In this document: positions 1 to 13,400 of the stretch, piece by piece | How the letters are laid out: the number at the start of each line of letters is the position of its first letter | Position numbering within the stretch: the stretch's first letter is position 1 | Origin: Echinococcus granulosus | Lineage: Eukaryota; Platyhelminthes; Cestoda; Cyclophyllidea; Taeniidae | NCBI RefSeq assembly: GCF_000524195.1 | Contig: NW_020170401.1 | Coordinates: forward strand, 650,327-714,326 | Direction: 5' to 3' | DNA: 64,000 bases | Program-made: the position numbers and the translations under genes | Notes under the pieces: generated by a model | Told to the model about the DNA's origin: nothing | Database searches by the model: none | What the model saw: the letters and a program-made list of their open reading frames with translations, nothing else

Positions 1-306
<306 letters not shown>

Positions 307-329
307 CATCTCCATCCACCTAGAGCCGA

Positions 330-3230
330 TAACCATTTTTGCCCGCTATACAGCTGTAAGGCCGAGAAGCAGCTTAACCAAATCTTGCAATAGCACCGAT
401 ACAGGTGCTGCTGCGTAGCGAGGGTAATGGTTTTTTCAACAACAGTATAAGGGAAAAAATGGCTGGAAGGAGAAGAAAGTCACTTTTTGGGGACAAAGGA
501 GTGACTCAGCATGGCTAACATTGGTCGGAAGCAATTGCCAATTCACCCTTTCACGATCCTGGATGAGGCGTGGATAAATCTTAGCATAATAGTCGGCCTC
601 TGTTCCATTCCTAGATTCGTGCAGGTTAGCCTTCAGTTCTGGCTTTCAATCTGTAGGGCGTAGGTAAGGCGCAACCTGGATGCTCGTTATTGCTTTAGCT
701 CTCGTAGGCAGTCGTTCCAGCTTTTGGTCTCCTTTTACCGCCCAGTTGACTTCCTCGAGAATCTTTTATGGATAGCCTCACAAGAAACATGCCAGGACCT
801 GCTGTTCTCAAGCAGTCCTGCAGTGAAGCAATATGGGATAACAGTTCTCTTCAGTGCGCGGCGATGAAGATAAAGCTGTCTGGCCTGCCCTTCCTTCCGA
901 CTTTCAGAGTCGGGTCTGGTGATTGAGGCCCCTTTTGTCGGATTGAGCACTGGGATATCAGGTTCGGCTTTGCGACACTTAGTGGTATTCCGCGGCCTCT
1001 GGCTTGTACAAGCAGCTGATCAGATCCATAGGGATGTATTGTCATGTTATAGTCGTCGAATTTGTGGATCAAGTCGCCATGAGGCTACCAACGGAGTCTT
1101 GAAATGTCCTGGTAAGCAATGGGCAGTTTCACTTGCTAAAACATGGCCTCGATATCCACGACAGGGTTATACTAGTGTTTTTGGGACTTCGAGAGCATCC
1201 CTTATAGGATATTCATGGGGTCTGACGTAGTAAAGAGTTGGTCTTAGGGAAGTTCCTCACTTTAGTAGCGTCATCGTGTTTATGGACTCCGTGACGCGGG
1301 AGTTAACATTACTTTTTGCTCAGTTCGGTTTTGTCCTCCTTTCGGGATTATTTATGCGCAATCTTCAGGCAAAGGGTTCATCGGTTCGTAGAAGTTTCTT
1401 CAAATCAATCAATCTCCCCGTTGCCGAGCCGCGGTTGTCTGAAAAACAAGAGGACTTAGGTTTCCATGGCAGGGTTATTACATAATACCCATAAGTTAGG
1501 GATATTGGAGCAGCCATGTGACTTGATTTTTTTGGCTCTTGGCATCATCTTCATAAACTCAGCATTGAAATCGGTTCCAGACTTGTCTGCAGTTCTACTT
1601 TCTGAGTGATATCGTTTACTCTGATGTTTTGCATCTTTTGGAGCTTTGACACTACAGGGTCTTTTGATGCGTAAGGATTATCCTGTCCGCAAAGGCTTTG
1701 TTCCAGCACTCACCGAGGCTTTAGAATGTCGATTCCATTCAAAGCACGAAATTTACCGTCATTCACTGGTAGTAGTGTCATCTCCTTCAGGTGGTTTCAT
1801 TTATGCAGGCTCAACTGCGAGCGTCTCATAGGCTTCGGCTTCGATAAGCCGTTGATTGGGCAAGTTCCATGCGCTGGCATGTTTTCCTCGTAATCGGATG
1901 ACAACATGTTAAACTTTACTACTTATCGGAGCAACAGCTTTCTGGCGGTCCATTTTTGCTGCTGACGAAGTGTCGATTAACTGTTTTAAAGTGTCTATCG
2001 AAGGTGTTTGGAATTGCCTCACCGAGTGGACTGCTGGTGCAAACTGTAAGATCACAGTGGATGGTCTTTGAGCAAGTACATTTTTAAGCTCGAGGGCTTA
2101 GTGACTTAAGTAACGGGTGGTGTTGCCCACTGCATTTTGTGACCTGGCAACGCCAAAGTAAGCGGCAGTCCTTTACCCCATGTTTCAGTTTCAGTCGCAA
2201 GTAGTTCAGCGGCTTTCTATTTTTTTGAAACGATCATCTTTTGATAGGTGGAGCATTTGTGAAGATATTGGGTTTTGCTGCAAGAAATACGGTCTTTGGT
2301 GGATGCCCTCCTCGTTGGGCTGAACATGGTGTTTGTTTGCGCTGATGTAATAGACCCAACACGGTCACTAGACCTCTGAATATCTGTGGCTTTCTTTGGG
2401 TTGGTTCGGTCACTATCGTGGGGTTTTGGCCGTGTAGTACAACCCAAACCCACCACGACAACAGCTTACCGTCTCTTCGAATGTTGGCTCACGCCCTGTT
2501 TCCATTGCGGGAGAAGCTCTTTTAAACTACTTGCTCTATGGTTGATGCGGTATCCTCTGAACAATCGTACTCAGATTCTTGCAGACGCTCAAATTGGATT
2601 GATATTTACGCTGCTTTAGTGAATCCGAACAAAGCCTCATGGCACCGGCAAGTTTGATTAGCGCTTTTACGTCAGAGAACTTGCGGTTGGACTCATTCAT
2701 CATTTCGTTGCGGCAGTTTCTCAGAATGGAATGTAGTTGAACAAATCAAGCTAGTGTTGCTACCGGATTGGAGCAAGCGACGGGTGAGAAGTTCCGTGCA
2801 AGTTCGGAAGATCTGGGCACTTTCGTAGGAATCGCGAGGCCTTTGGGCTCTAGCTGCAAGGATACCAATTACGGGTTTCTTTAAAGGTGGCCAGCCAAGT
2901 GGGCTAGATGCTACTGCAGAGTCAACAGTTTCGGAGGAACTCTTCTTTGTTCAAATCTTGAACTTCCTCCCAGCGCCCCATTCTTTACAACTGCAATACT
3001 TTTCAAAGTGAAAACTTTCGTATCTTGGTTAGAGCTACCTTTAGCTTGCGACGAGGGCGAAACATGGGATCGGAAGCTTGCATCATGCCTCCTCGATCTA
3101 ATTGGCATGTTTGCTAAAGAACTTATAGGCAGACGTTGTCCCAGCACAGGATCTACCTTTCCTTCCAGGCGATTAACCCATCCTTATTGCTTATGCTCGG
3201 GTTCGGTGAGAATAATCCATATTGAGTGAA
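330..3230 (-). mobile_element. Decayed BEL/Pao-type LTR retrotransposon, coding strand minus
   Basis: Reading the minus strand, 1490-1360 contains YGYYVITLPWKP and then SDNRGSATGRLIDLKKL. This matches the block that precedes the reverse transcriptase in BEL/Pao polyproteins (Y-x-v-x-LPW, then N-N-r-x-A-x-x-RL-x-x-L). Weak downstream similarity to the same polyprotein continues in shifted frames to about 330, for example PTRAKAITSIQ near 690. Stops and frameshifts are frequent and no intact frame exceeds about 80 codons. The 1560-3230 part is more tentative: gag/protease would be expected there, but I recognise no motif. No LTRs were identified. It lies immediately upstream of the NSD gene in opposite orientation. 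It is an inactive fossil. Confidence 0.5.
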
Positions 3231-3983
3231 TTTCTGAGATCACATTTCCATTCTCCCATTAAAACGCGTTGTTAACGGGGAGAGCTTTCTTTTAAGCATT
3301 GAAAAGTGGCTTTGATGTCGTTGCTGTCTTTACTTCTTGTCCTTGTGATTTCACTCATCCTACTTATGTTTTGTAAGTACCCTCTACCAAAAACTTGACA
3401 CCAAAATTGCTCATTTCACAAATAATTTTCATTTCATCGGTAACGGATGTGAATTTGTTGCTTTGTTACTTAATTTGGGGACTCACGCTTCATCTTCATT
3501 GTCTACGTTTATCTTGTGTGATATCAATGACAGAGGAATGAGCAAATGGTCATGGCATGGATATCTCTTCTAGTAATTGTTTCTCTCAAAACCTGATTTG
3601 ACTTTAATGCGTCCTGACGAAAATAACATTCAAGTTGCTCTTTCAGTTTGTGGAAAAATGTGGAAAGATCTCTTCAAGAGGGATGTGGTATTAATCAGCT
3701 TAAAGCTATTCTCAATCGTTTAAAAAGTCCTCGCTAACCGATGGAAATATGCACCTTCATCCACTTCTTCGTCGACAAAATTTTTCATTTCACTTCATTA
3801 TTTCGAATACGGCTTCTAAAATTTGCATTACTTTGCTGATAATGGCACATTCTTGTGTTCACTGTGATTAAATGGAAAACTGGGATTTTCACATGAATTT
3901 TTCTATCTGTTTACTCTCTTTTGAGTAGGTAGTAGCATTTTAACACAACATCACGGCTCATTTACAATATTTTTTTCTTTTAG
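3231..3983. other. AT-rich 5' flank of the NSD gene
   Basis: Nothing coding is recognisable. The stretch is T-rich and ends in the pyrimidine tract TTTTTTTCTTTTAG (about 3970-3983), the acceptor for the first recognised NSD exon. No upstream exon of that gene is visible between here and the window start. Confidence 0.5.
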
Positions 3984-4487
3984 CTCTCCCGGTACTGGAT
4001 AGTCTGCTCACGTCACGCAATGCAGAACCAACCACAGAGTCTTCTTCAACCACCGCCCCGTATTATTCAGCTTAAAAAGTCCCATCCATCACAATCCAGC
4101 ATTGAAGCCACTCTTGATAGCAGTGCTACGCACTCCCCCACCCAGTCGGATGTCCACTCAGTCGAACCGTCTGGCCTTCCCTCTACCCCGGTGGAACTCA
4201 ATCAATCGTTATCGCCGTCTACGATGGAGCCCTCTATCCCACTTGGTGGAAGTGCCGTGGATACCGGTTGCGCTGAAGGAAAGTCGGCTCCTGGATCGTC
4301 CCTGACGTTGTATAAGCAACTGGGACTCAGTCAGATCCTCCTCTCTAATGAACAACGTCTCCCGCTGGCCAACTGGTTCCGGCCAACTAATATCTCCTGG
4401 TGCCTGATTTGCTCAAGGGCCGGGGAGATTGTCTGCTGTGAAGGCTGTCCGTCCTCATTCCACCTGGAATGTCTGCATGTTGATGAT
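3984..4487 (+). CDS. NSD: NSD exon 1: start, Pro/Ser-rich leader and first half of the PHD finger
   Basis: The exon follows a strong AG acceptor at 3982-3983. ATG 4020 is 36 bases in, and the frame is open back to the acceptor, so an upstream exon cannot be excluded. The leader (residues 1-125) is low complexity. The finger begins at WCLICSRAG and has [15 protein letters not shown]. The donor is GAT|gtgagt, phase 0. The PHD is completed by EDQFFCEDC in the next exon. Confidence 0.9.
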
Positions 4488-7400
4488 GTGAGTGGACTCT
4501 GATTTACCCAGCCTCGTTCTACACGGATTGCATGTTTGCCTGTAGTTTTTTTGACGTGCTAAAAAGAAGCGATTTTCGCTTTGAAGGTTAGTCATTCTTT
4601 GCCGCTGCTTGTGTCCCTCCTCCTCTCACCTCTCTCTCTACTTTTTCGACAAAGTCCACTTTCCCCTTCCCTTCCTTAGAAGGGGTTAAAAGGGTGGTGT
4701 TTAAAAAAGCGTGTAGAAGCCACAAACGCACTTTCCCATTTGTTTGAGGGCTCTTTTTTTCCATTGTACGCGCTCGAATTGTCTGATTTATTTATCCAGG
4801 ACAGATTTAAGGCTAATTGGTTTCAACTGTTTGAGATCGCTCGAGTAACGAGTGGGTTTGGCACATAAGTTTTGATTTGATTTGAACCCCGTAAAACCCC
4901 GAGTTATCACTTGACTTTTGCCTTGAGTGAAGTCAGTTTTTCATGGATTCTGGTCTAAAATGATAGTTTATCACTTTTAGTCGCCACTTGGAAGAGTAGT
5001 TTTGACGGCTTCCAGCATGCTTTACACATACGTATTTCAATTATTCCGACTACTTACTTTATTGGAAGCTGTAAATTAACAATTTACCATAAATCATTTG
5101 ACAGCTATGTCTTCAATTTAGTAACTATAACTTTCCAACAAACGATCAAACGATTTCCCTGGGTGCGATACGCGTGTTTTTCACCTTGTTCATTTTCTCA
5201 GGGTTTGAAAAACCTCAGCAATGTGCCAGAGGGACTATCGGAATTTTTAACGCGTAAAATTTTGCCTCATGTACTACCGCGCCTTTTTGAGCAGTTTTTT
5301 GCCTCTTCCTCTGTCCCCTCTGCCTGACCTGCTCCATTGTAAGCCACCACGCCATGTTTACAGCTCCCCCATCCCTGTGTGGCTGGAATCCTCCTCATCC
5401 GTGTGAGATAGGCATCTCTCTCCTCATCCTTCTCCTTTGTCGGAAGTTAGTTCGGGGCGTTCTAACAAACACTACGCAGTCGCAGCCGCAGGCGCACACG
5501 CACGTAGAAATACATTGCCGGATATGTTTTGAGCGTGCGTGCGTGCGTGCGTACCACGGTTAGCATCTTTTTGTCTTACTCGGATCTGATTTCACCGAAG
5601 CAGAGGGGCGCGAAGAAATACGAGTTTGCTTACGTCGTTTACCATGACGACTTTTATCTCCTGTCATCGATACCCTATCACCTGAAAACAGCAAGGGTCG
5701 GTATCTATTTTGCTATTATGTTATTCTTTGTAGCACATCTCTGTTTGAAACGGTGAGAACGAGGAATCTCTGCGATTAAAAGTAGGCTTTGTACATTGAA
5801 ATGACTTTAAATAATCGACATTGTTCTCACATGTCAAATTGCAGTTTAGGTAATTAATTGCTTTTGTAGGAAGTAATTCAAATGGATAGTACTGTGCAAG
5901 TCTTGCTGTTATTTTACCGAAAGCAGAGTTTCTATCTAACCTTACGAAGTGGGTTTTTATTAGAAAGCCCTTCAAGTAGAGCAACCTTTTTTGCTATACA
6001 GTGAGGAAGTAGAGAGCATGACCAACGTACACTATGGATCTTTCATTGTATCGTTTTATTGAATGGTTCCGTGTATTCAAACAGGCGTTTTTGGGCCAAG
6101 GGAGTTCTTAATAATCGGATTTTCATCAAAGGCAATCCATTCTTGTTCATTCGTTTTTGTATTTGGCTTTGATAAGTGACAATCTCTTGATATACAATGG
6201 TCATTTAGATTTTTTGACCACATAAGTATTAATTCACTGCGAAGCTCTATGGCCTTCCTGAAGATGGAAGAAGTCGTGGTACTAGGGCAGGGAATGTATT
6301 GCCGGCATACAGGAAGGCTGGGGGAAGAGCCTGCTGGCACAGCCCGAAGGTCATGCCGCCCAGCGGAAGTACAATGGTGGAGCTTTAAGTGTCCGCGAAA
6401 CGATGACGAAGAGTTAAAAAATAATAAAAGTATTACATAGCCTACCTCTCCTTTTGAGCGTTGGCCCCGGCAACTCCTCTTGGCCATCACAATGTAGGTC
6501 GTGCTGTAAAATTAACCCCCCCCCCCCCCCCAACCAACTGCGTCAGTCATCGAATCTGCCTGCAGCTGAGAAGACATCTGACTGCAACCTTTTTGATCCT
6601 TCTTGACAATTCTACTGGATCTGGAGTTTCGTCCTGTTTGGAAACTGCGTTGGGGGGAGGGGAATGTACTGGCCATCACGTATTTCCATCGCTAGTCGTT
6701 GGAGCATTGGCCTAAATGCAGTCATTCAATAAAGGACTGGGTTTAAAGTAGTTTCGTGGCGATAAAGTTTCCATCTGTTACTCCTTGACATATCGCTCTC
6801 ACTTCAGTGCTTCCCGGTCATATTTACCTGGATTCTGTCCAGCTAGTACAGCGGCAGAGGAGATGTCGCGTATTCATTCATTGGCATCGTTATACAGGTA
6901 CCGTAGACAGCTCCGTAGCGAACTTTTTCAGATGGTTCAAGGTTAGCGTCGCTTCATTTGTTAATAGCAATCCTGTGGAACACAGGACTTGGGTGGTGGA
7001 TGAAGGTAAAAGTCATTTTCATCCCCTCTGTTAGCGGTGGTTACAAATTCCCCCATCCGCAGCATATGCCCTTCTCCCGTCCCGTTAAGATTTAGCATTT
7101 AGAAACGAAGGTCAAGGTAGTTGTCCTTTTGGATCGGGTTCGCTTTCTACTTCCACCAATGTAGCGCCTGAGTCTTCCCTGAAGAAGAAAGAGGACGTGA
7201 TACTAGGGCAGAATATGCATTACCGGCGTACAGAAGGGCTGGCAGAGTCCATACCGTCCAGCGAAAGTACAGAAGCAATGCTTTGACTACCCGCCAAACC
7301 AGCACGAAGTGTTAAACAAATAATCAAAGTGTTGCTTTTCATTTACACGCGCTTGGTTGAGTCCAAATCGGTATTCATCTTAATCGCGTATGTTTCAAGG

Positions 7401-10400
7401 ATAGTTGTTGCTCTTTAACTCATGCCACTATTTAATCTCGTGGATTCAGACAAGCACTGGTAAGCTCCTGAGAGGATTATAAATTGTATATGCTCGTGGA
7501 ATTGTTGCAACGTCTGCGATCATTGCACCACTCCGTTTCGTCATTAATCCATTAGTTTTTATCATCTGGAAACAGTCCTGTTCGCACCTGTATTCGGCCT
7601 TGGTAGGTAACTTTCACCTCGTCTGTAGGGCTTATCCTAGTTATATTTAACAATTCGTTCCACTGAGGGATTTTGTGGGTTTCAGTGAGAACCCAGGGAC
7701 CGAACAAACCCTAGGTGGTTGACCCTGCCCTTGCGAATCAGAAGTTGATTAAGACATTCTACTCTCCAGGTTGGTGTTCATTTTCATTTATTATCATACG
7801 AAAGTCGTTTTTTGTTGCATTCTAACCATGCACAGAGAGGCGCATTTTTGAACCATGTTTTTAATAAGGACGTCTCATTTCGTCATTCACATTACTGATT
7901 GTAGGATGCAACTTAATTGAACGTTGATCACAGTACGCCTACGTAAACCACCAATCTTTTGCTGACGGCGATTTTAATGAGTAACTAGGCCATTCGTAAT
8001 TGACGTTTTTAGGAGATTGACTGCGTATACAACAATGCTGTTAAGTTGATTCGAAAAGGGGTTAGAGAAGGGACGTGTTTTTTGTACCCCCCTTTGCTCT
8101 GTCTTTCAATTTCTCTCTCCCTAGCGGTGCGAGTGATTAGTTTTACACCTGCATGCATTTGTTTTCCCTTCTCTCCCTGCCTCGTCCACATATGCGTGTG
8201 CGAGATACTGGGAGAGGGTGATAAGGCCACCACCCACCTTCACGCCTTAGCATTTAAAGCATAACTGCTGCTGACCGGAGTGTTTCCTCCCCTCTGCTCA
8301 CTTGTATATAGGCGGTTAAGGAAGGAAAGAGGAGGCGGGCTTTTAGCTGAATAATTAGCGTCATTTTTGGGATAGTGTTTCATGCATAAGCTTGGGTAGA
8401 GTAAAGGAAATAAAGCTGTGTCCATTTTGCGACTGACAACTACGCCCTTGGCAGGCGACTCAGCAATCCGTCTTCATGGCCTCCTCATAGGTACACACTA
8501 ACTTGTTCCCACATATCTACGTCCGTGTGTCTTAATTGGCATCCAATCACTTTGGCGTTGTCTCATGTCAGTTCCTTCAGTGAAGTTGCATTTGTTCCAC
8601 TCATTTCTCGACCACAATAATCTTTCCCTCTATCAGCTGACTTTCCCTCACTCAAGACACAGGTGATTTGCTTTTGCCAACCAGGTTGTTGATGCTGGGA
8701 TCGCATGATTAACGCAACATCCTACTTTTTTCGAAGACCGGTCTTGAATCCAGTGAAAAGGTGAAGTAAACTTATCCACACCCTGTTTAGTGGTGTTCGA
8801 CCCCATTCGACGAGTTGTTTTCCACCAATCCGTTGTTAATTTATTCTACTGAAAAATATAAAATAACAACATCCGTGATGAACAAGATGTTTATCTTTGC
8901 CTCCAAAGTGTCGCTTAATTTCTTGATTCATTTCTACAATCAAAACCCGATACACTTCAACGCCCTTGGCACGCGAGATTGCAAGTATGGACGACGTGTG
9001 GGCAAGTCGGAACTTGTGGTACGGGAGAGGGAGACTCGGATAACCATGTTTATTTTAAACAAAAATTAAGTCCAATTCCTCCGTTTCTCGACCTGAATTA
9101 ATTCACCGAATCTCTAAACTACATGCGATCTCCGGGACTGGTCCAAAGGTGGTAGACACGTGTGTGTATGTTTGTGGGAGTGTGCTAATTAGGCTTATTA
9201 GTTAATTTAAATATCTCATCCTGAAAAATATATTTTCTCGTTTGGCGGTCATAAACTTACACGCACTCACACCTGATGATGTTAACGCAACTACCACCAT
9301 CACCACAGGGTATGGGTTTCGGCCAAATGTCGTATCAGCCAGGCAGGGCCTTTGAACTGCCTCCTGTACTTGTCCTCTCCCCCTGCTACACATCCCCTAA
9401 TCTGCGCGACTTGTCCCGTATGGCGCAACACCCTGTGTGAGTGCCACACTTTGATGTCCCTAGCCACATCAGTGTAGTCATCTCCCTCTGCCGATCTGGA
9501 AGGGGCTAGGCTAAGCTAATTTGGGCTCTCTCTCCCCTCCTCTCTTCCATAATTCGGAGAGGGGAGTGGATAAGGGCAGGTGTGTGAGGGTGGTGGAAAC
9601 TCGGGTTTCAAGTGATCAAGTTCGGCGATAATTAACGTTGCCATTGCTGGTGGTGATGCTTCTGGGAGGTATGCGCGATCTTGTTTTAACCCAATTTCAC
9701 CTAGTTCCCCTCATTTCGAAGCTCCTTGATGCTTTGATCGAGGAGGGGTTTCCCACTTTTTACTTCATTGTTGGAAAATTTCTTGACTCAGTAACGTTAC
9801 CAACAGGCCTTCGTATTTCTAAAAAGGTAGTGCAAAATTTGTTTACCTCTCAATCGCTTCACTCCACCTTGTAAAGACTTGTCTGTGCAATACTTTCATG
9901 TATGGGTTTGTGATTCTGGGCTCATTAGCTTTGCACAGTAACACAAATCGTTTCGTTTATTGAATGCTCGCCGATCTGTGAGGGGCTTGGTGGGATTGGT
10001 TTAGAGTTCCACTTCTCTAATAGCTTAGTCTGAAGGGAAAAAGTGGAATTATGACAGAAGGGAGAGTGTGAGATCGGTAGAAAAGTGTGCTTTTGAGTGA
10101 ACAATTGCGGTGATAACGTTTGTTTCAGCTTGCATATCAGAATTGTTGGCACATCTATGTGATGTTTGTTTTAACTCCGTTTCCAAAGTCGTCAAGCCTT
10201 GTTTTATCCTAATTCTCTCTGCGTTCTCAATGGGATCGGATATCCACTTTCTGTCATGATGAATAGCGATTTCTCCCTGTTGGTTGCACAGTCCGAAACC
10301 TCCACGTCACCATATCCGCAGTAGTTGTGAGCTGCTAGACACCTTAAGTAAACCTCATCAACGTGCTTGTTTTTCTGGAAAGCTAGTGTAAACTACTTTC

Positions 10401-13400
10401 CTACTTGCGTATATCTCTTAATCACTTCATCTTACTTTTGTGGAAGCTTCACTATGACAGTTTTATTGTCTTAGGAAGCAAAGCTATAAAACTTTTATTA
10501 TTTTCACAGTGCACATTCTCGTGACCCTTTTTTACATTCCAATGACGTACACCACTGTTCTCAGTACTTACGTAGATAAAGTTGTGTACCCTTACATTTT
10601 CGTTGAATTCCTCAATCACCAAGCGCGTCTTGTGAGCGTTTCGAGAGCACACATTATGGGCTTTGCGAATTTTGATGACTGCCAATCTAGAGGGGGCCTG
10701 GTCATTTTGCTCTCCTTCCGTCTCCCTTTTCTACTAATTGGGAATGAGGTGCTAAATTGGCGATCACTCGAGTTTCTTTCACCAAGCCTTTCGGTGCCAC
10801 CGAGCCCTTTTCAGTGTGAGGGTCATATTTGCTTGGTTCCCCATCTTTCATCATAATCTATTTAGTGGATTGGTGAACGCTTTATTTTCGTAGCCCATGG
10901 TTATTTTGAAGAGTAAGGCTTCTTCCTCCTCCTGTCACTTGGTAAAAGTGTTTGTGGGTAGCATATTCACTCTTTCGCCTAATTTTCTCTTAGTTACTTG
11001 TATAAATTTGTGAGGAAGTATAGTGCTTCCCAGTCGTTCCGCATAAATCTTGTGATAACCTTTCTTTATGATAGTTTTATCACCTCAGGAAGTTGTCGCG
11101 TCTTCAAAGATGTTATTGCGCCACAATGTGCTTTCGTGACTCCTCTTTCTTCAAGTCCGTACGTTTTGCACATTGACGCATATCACTATCTTCACTATCC
11201 CATAAGTTAACCGTTGTCTCTCCGGATTTTTTGAATTAATCTCAATTTTTCTTTTTGAAATGTTTTGAGGAATTTTCGAATGCAAATAAAAGCGTGAATA
11301 GCGCTGTTTTGTACCTAGAAAAGGCTTGGTGGAGTTAATTCCCCCTGGATGTCCTTCCCCTCTCATCTGCCCCCCTTCTCCCATTACCCGATGGGAAAGC
11401 GGCACAAAGTTAGAAGCAAGTCCGAAGGTAGCAGAAGATCTGGTTTTAGGTGGCCATTTTTGGCAATAGCTAAGGCTGTTTTCTTCGTTAAGCCCTCCAT
11501 AGTGGTAAAAATACGTAGTTTTTCCTTTACTTCTCTCAGAGTTCATCATCCTTCGTTCAACTTGGAAGTTCTAGGGTTTTGTCGGAAATTGTTTCTCACT
11601 CTTTTACTTCCAACACCATTAAATATATGGAATCGATGAGCGTAATTTAAATCTTGGCTTATTTTGCCTACTCTCCTCTTTGGTCTGCTGCATGGACTAA
11701 ATTGCTACACAATTTACGTTTTGTGCTCTTACACCTTGAACAGTATGCAAAATTAGCTAAGAAATATTCGTCTTTAATCTTTCGCTTAAAGTCGCATTCC
11801 ATCTCTACCTGTATTTAAACTGAATTTGGCATTCATCAAAATGTTTTTGAATCTAGCGCTTAATTTCACTTTCGTCCAGGTGGAAGACCAGTTCTTCTGC
11901 GAGGACTGCACTAACGGTCGGGTTCCGCGCTACAGTGAGATCGTGTGGGTGCGCGTACCACCCTTGGGTTATCCGGAGGTCACCAAGGCTTTCAATAACC
12001 TCACACCTAACCTTCGGTTCCTCCGACACACCTTTCCCCCCGAGGATGTTCACAAAGATCTCAAGGGAGTGCGCTGGTGGCCAGGCGAGATTTTGCATCA
12101 GCGTTCCCTCCGTCTTGGTGGTCCTGCTACCACCGACTTCGAGCAGATTGATCAAGCCGCACGCCTCGGTTTCTTCGCCGTCCGACTGTTCGGTCTCTAC
12201 TCGGCAACTCCCTTCAATGGCATCAAGCCGCGCGATGCAGCTACTGCCGTAGCTGCAGCGAGGACACGAGGTGGACGAAATGACCGCCGCATCTTCCCCG
12301 TATGCTTGTGGACTACACAGGCTCGTGTCTTTTACTTCGAGGAGGGGGATGCCGAAATGGAGCAGGATGGTGAAGACGGGGACGGTGATGGAGCCGGTGC
12401 AACCTCGAAAGTTGATAACAACGAGAATGAAAATTACAACGACGACTTAGAATCATCGTAAGCTTCATTGCTTATTTTAATGGCGCGCCGGGTGCGCTTA
12501 GGACTACTCACTTACTCATCAATCACTAAAAATGTAAATATCTTCCATTTTTCACATATCATGGTGTTTGTGTGCATGTGGTATTTTGATTAGCTTTTTT
12601 CAAATCTTGTTCAAATCCTTCCATTTGGTTGACTCTAGTAGTCTTCCTTAACAATCAAGCTTTTTTTTACTTTTCGCGCCTCTAGGAAAGAATTTTTTGG
12701 CAAACCTAGTCATTTTCCCACTTTAGAGCGGCATTCAAATCAAACTGACTTTTTGTAGGTACAAAATGATGCCATCGCGGCGGTACGAAACGCCTTAATG
12801 TGTTCTTTTGCTACTTACCCCTCACGCATGAGGTGGTAATAAATGTGAAGGGCAACGGTTGTAGTGCGTGTGTGGAACGGTATGTGCTGATGTCGTTTCT
12901 CCTGAACGGTTGGGTAAAACTTGCATATATCCACAGGAGGCCTCAGGCCCAGTGCAGTAATTGGGTGCTCAGTCGCCCTGGCGCAAGCGTCTTGGAGATA
13001 TTTCTGTGACGATTCAGGTAGCCCATAGTGCACCTCATCCTGGATGGATGATAGAGGCATAACTAACCTACTATGAGATTTCGCAAGAGATAAGTCTCTT
13101 ATCAATGGTGAATACAATCATTTGTAGTTTCTAAAAGTTAGAACATGCTGGTACCAAGAAAGCCTTCTTTCGATCAGCACTTAAGAGTTGGATGTTTTGC
13201 TGAGTTGAAGAACCGTTTTGACAAGGAAGATCAGGGCTTTTTGATTCACTATTTCACTCTAAAATTAAAACAAGCATCAAACTAGTGGAAGGATGTAGAT
13301 TCACCACAGTTGATGAACTGAAGCAGTCATCCTAGGATAGCTTGGCGAATAATAAACAGCTTTCTCGGCCAAAGTGCTTTCCATTTTTTAATTAAACTCT

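Larger units (their letters stand above)
4488..11879 (+). other. NSD intron 1 (7.4 kb)
   Basis: The borders are gtgagt and ttcgtccag. It holds two copies of the short interspersed repeat (6254-6436, 7173-7334), a C15-type homopolymer near 6517 and a short (GTGC)n tract near 5536. I saw no further coding exon of the NSD gene in it. Confidence 0.75.

Noticed and set aside
1000..1075. RGIPLSVAKPNL on the minus strand as a BEL/Pao RNase H connection motif
   Set aside because: It fits that motif by eye, but the upstream LPWK block places this stretch within the reverse transcriptase. The finer assignment is therefore left open.
11151..11639. 96- and 132-codon overlapping frames before NSD exon 2
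   Set aside because: Overlapping on opposite strands, no domain, no splice sites in phase with the NSD gene.
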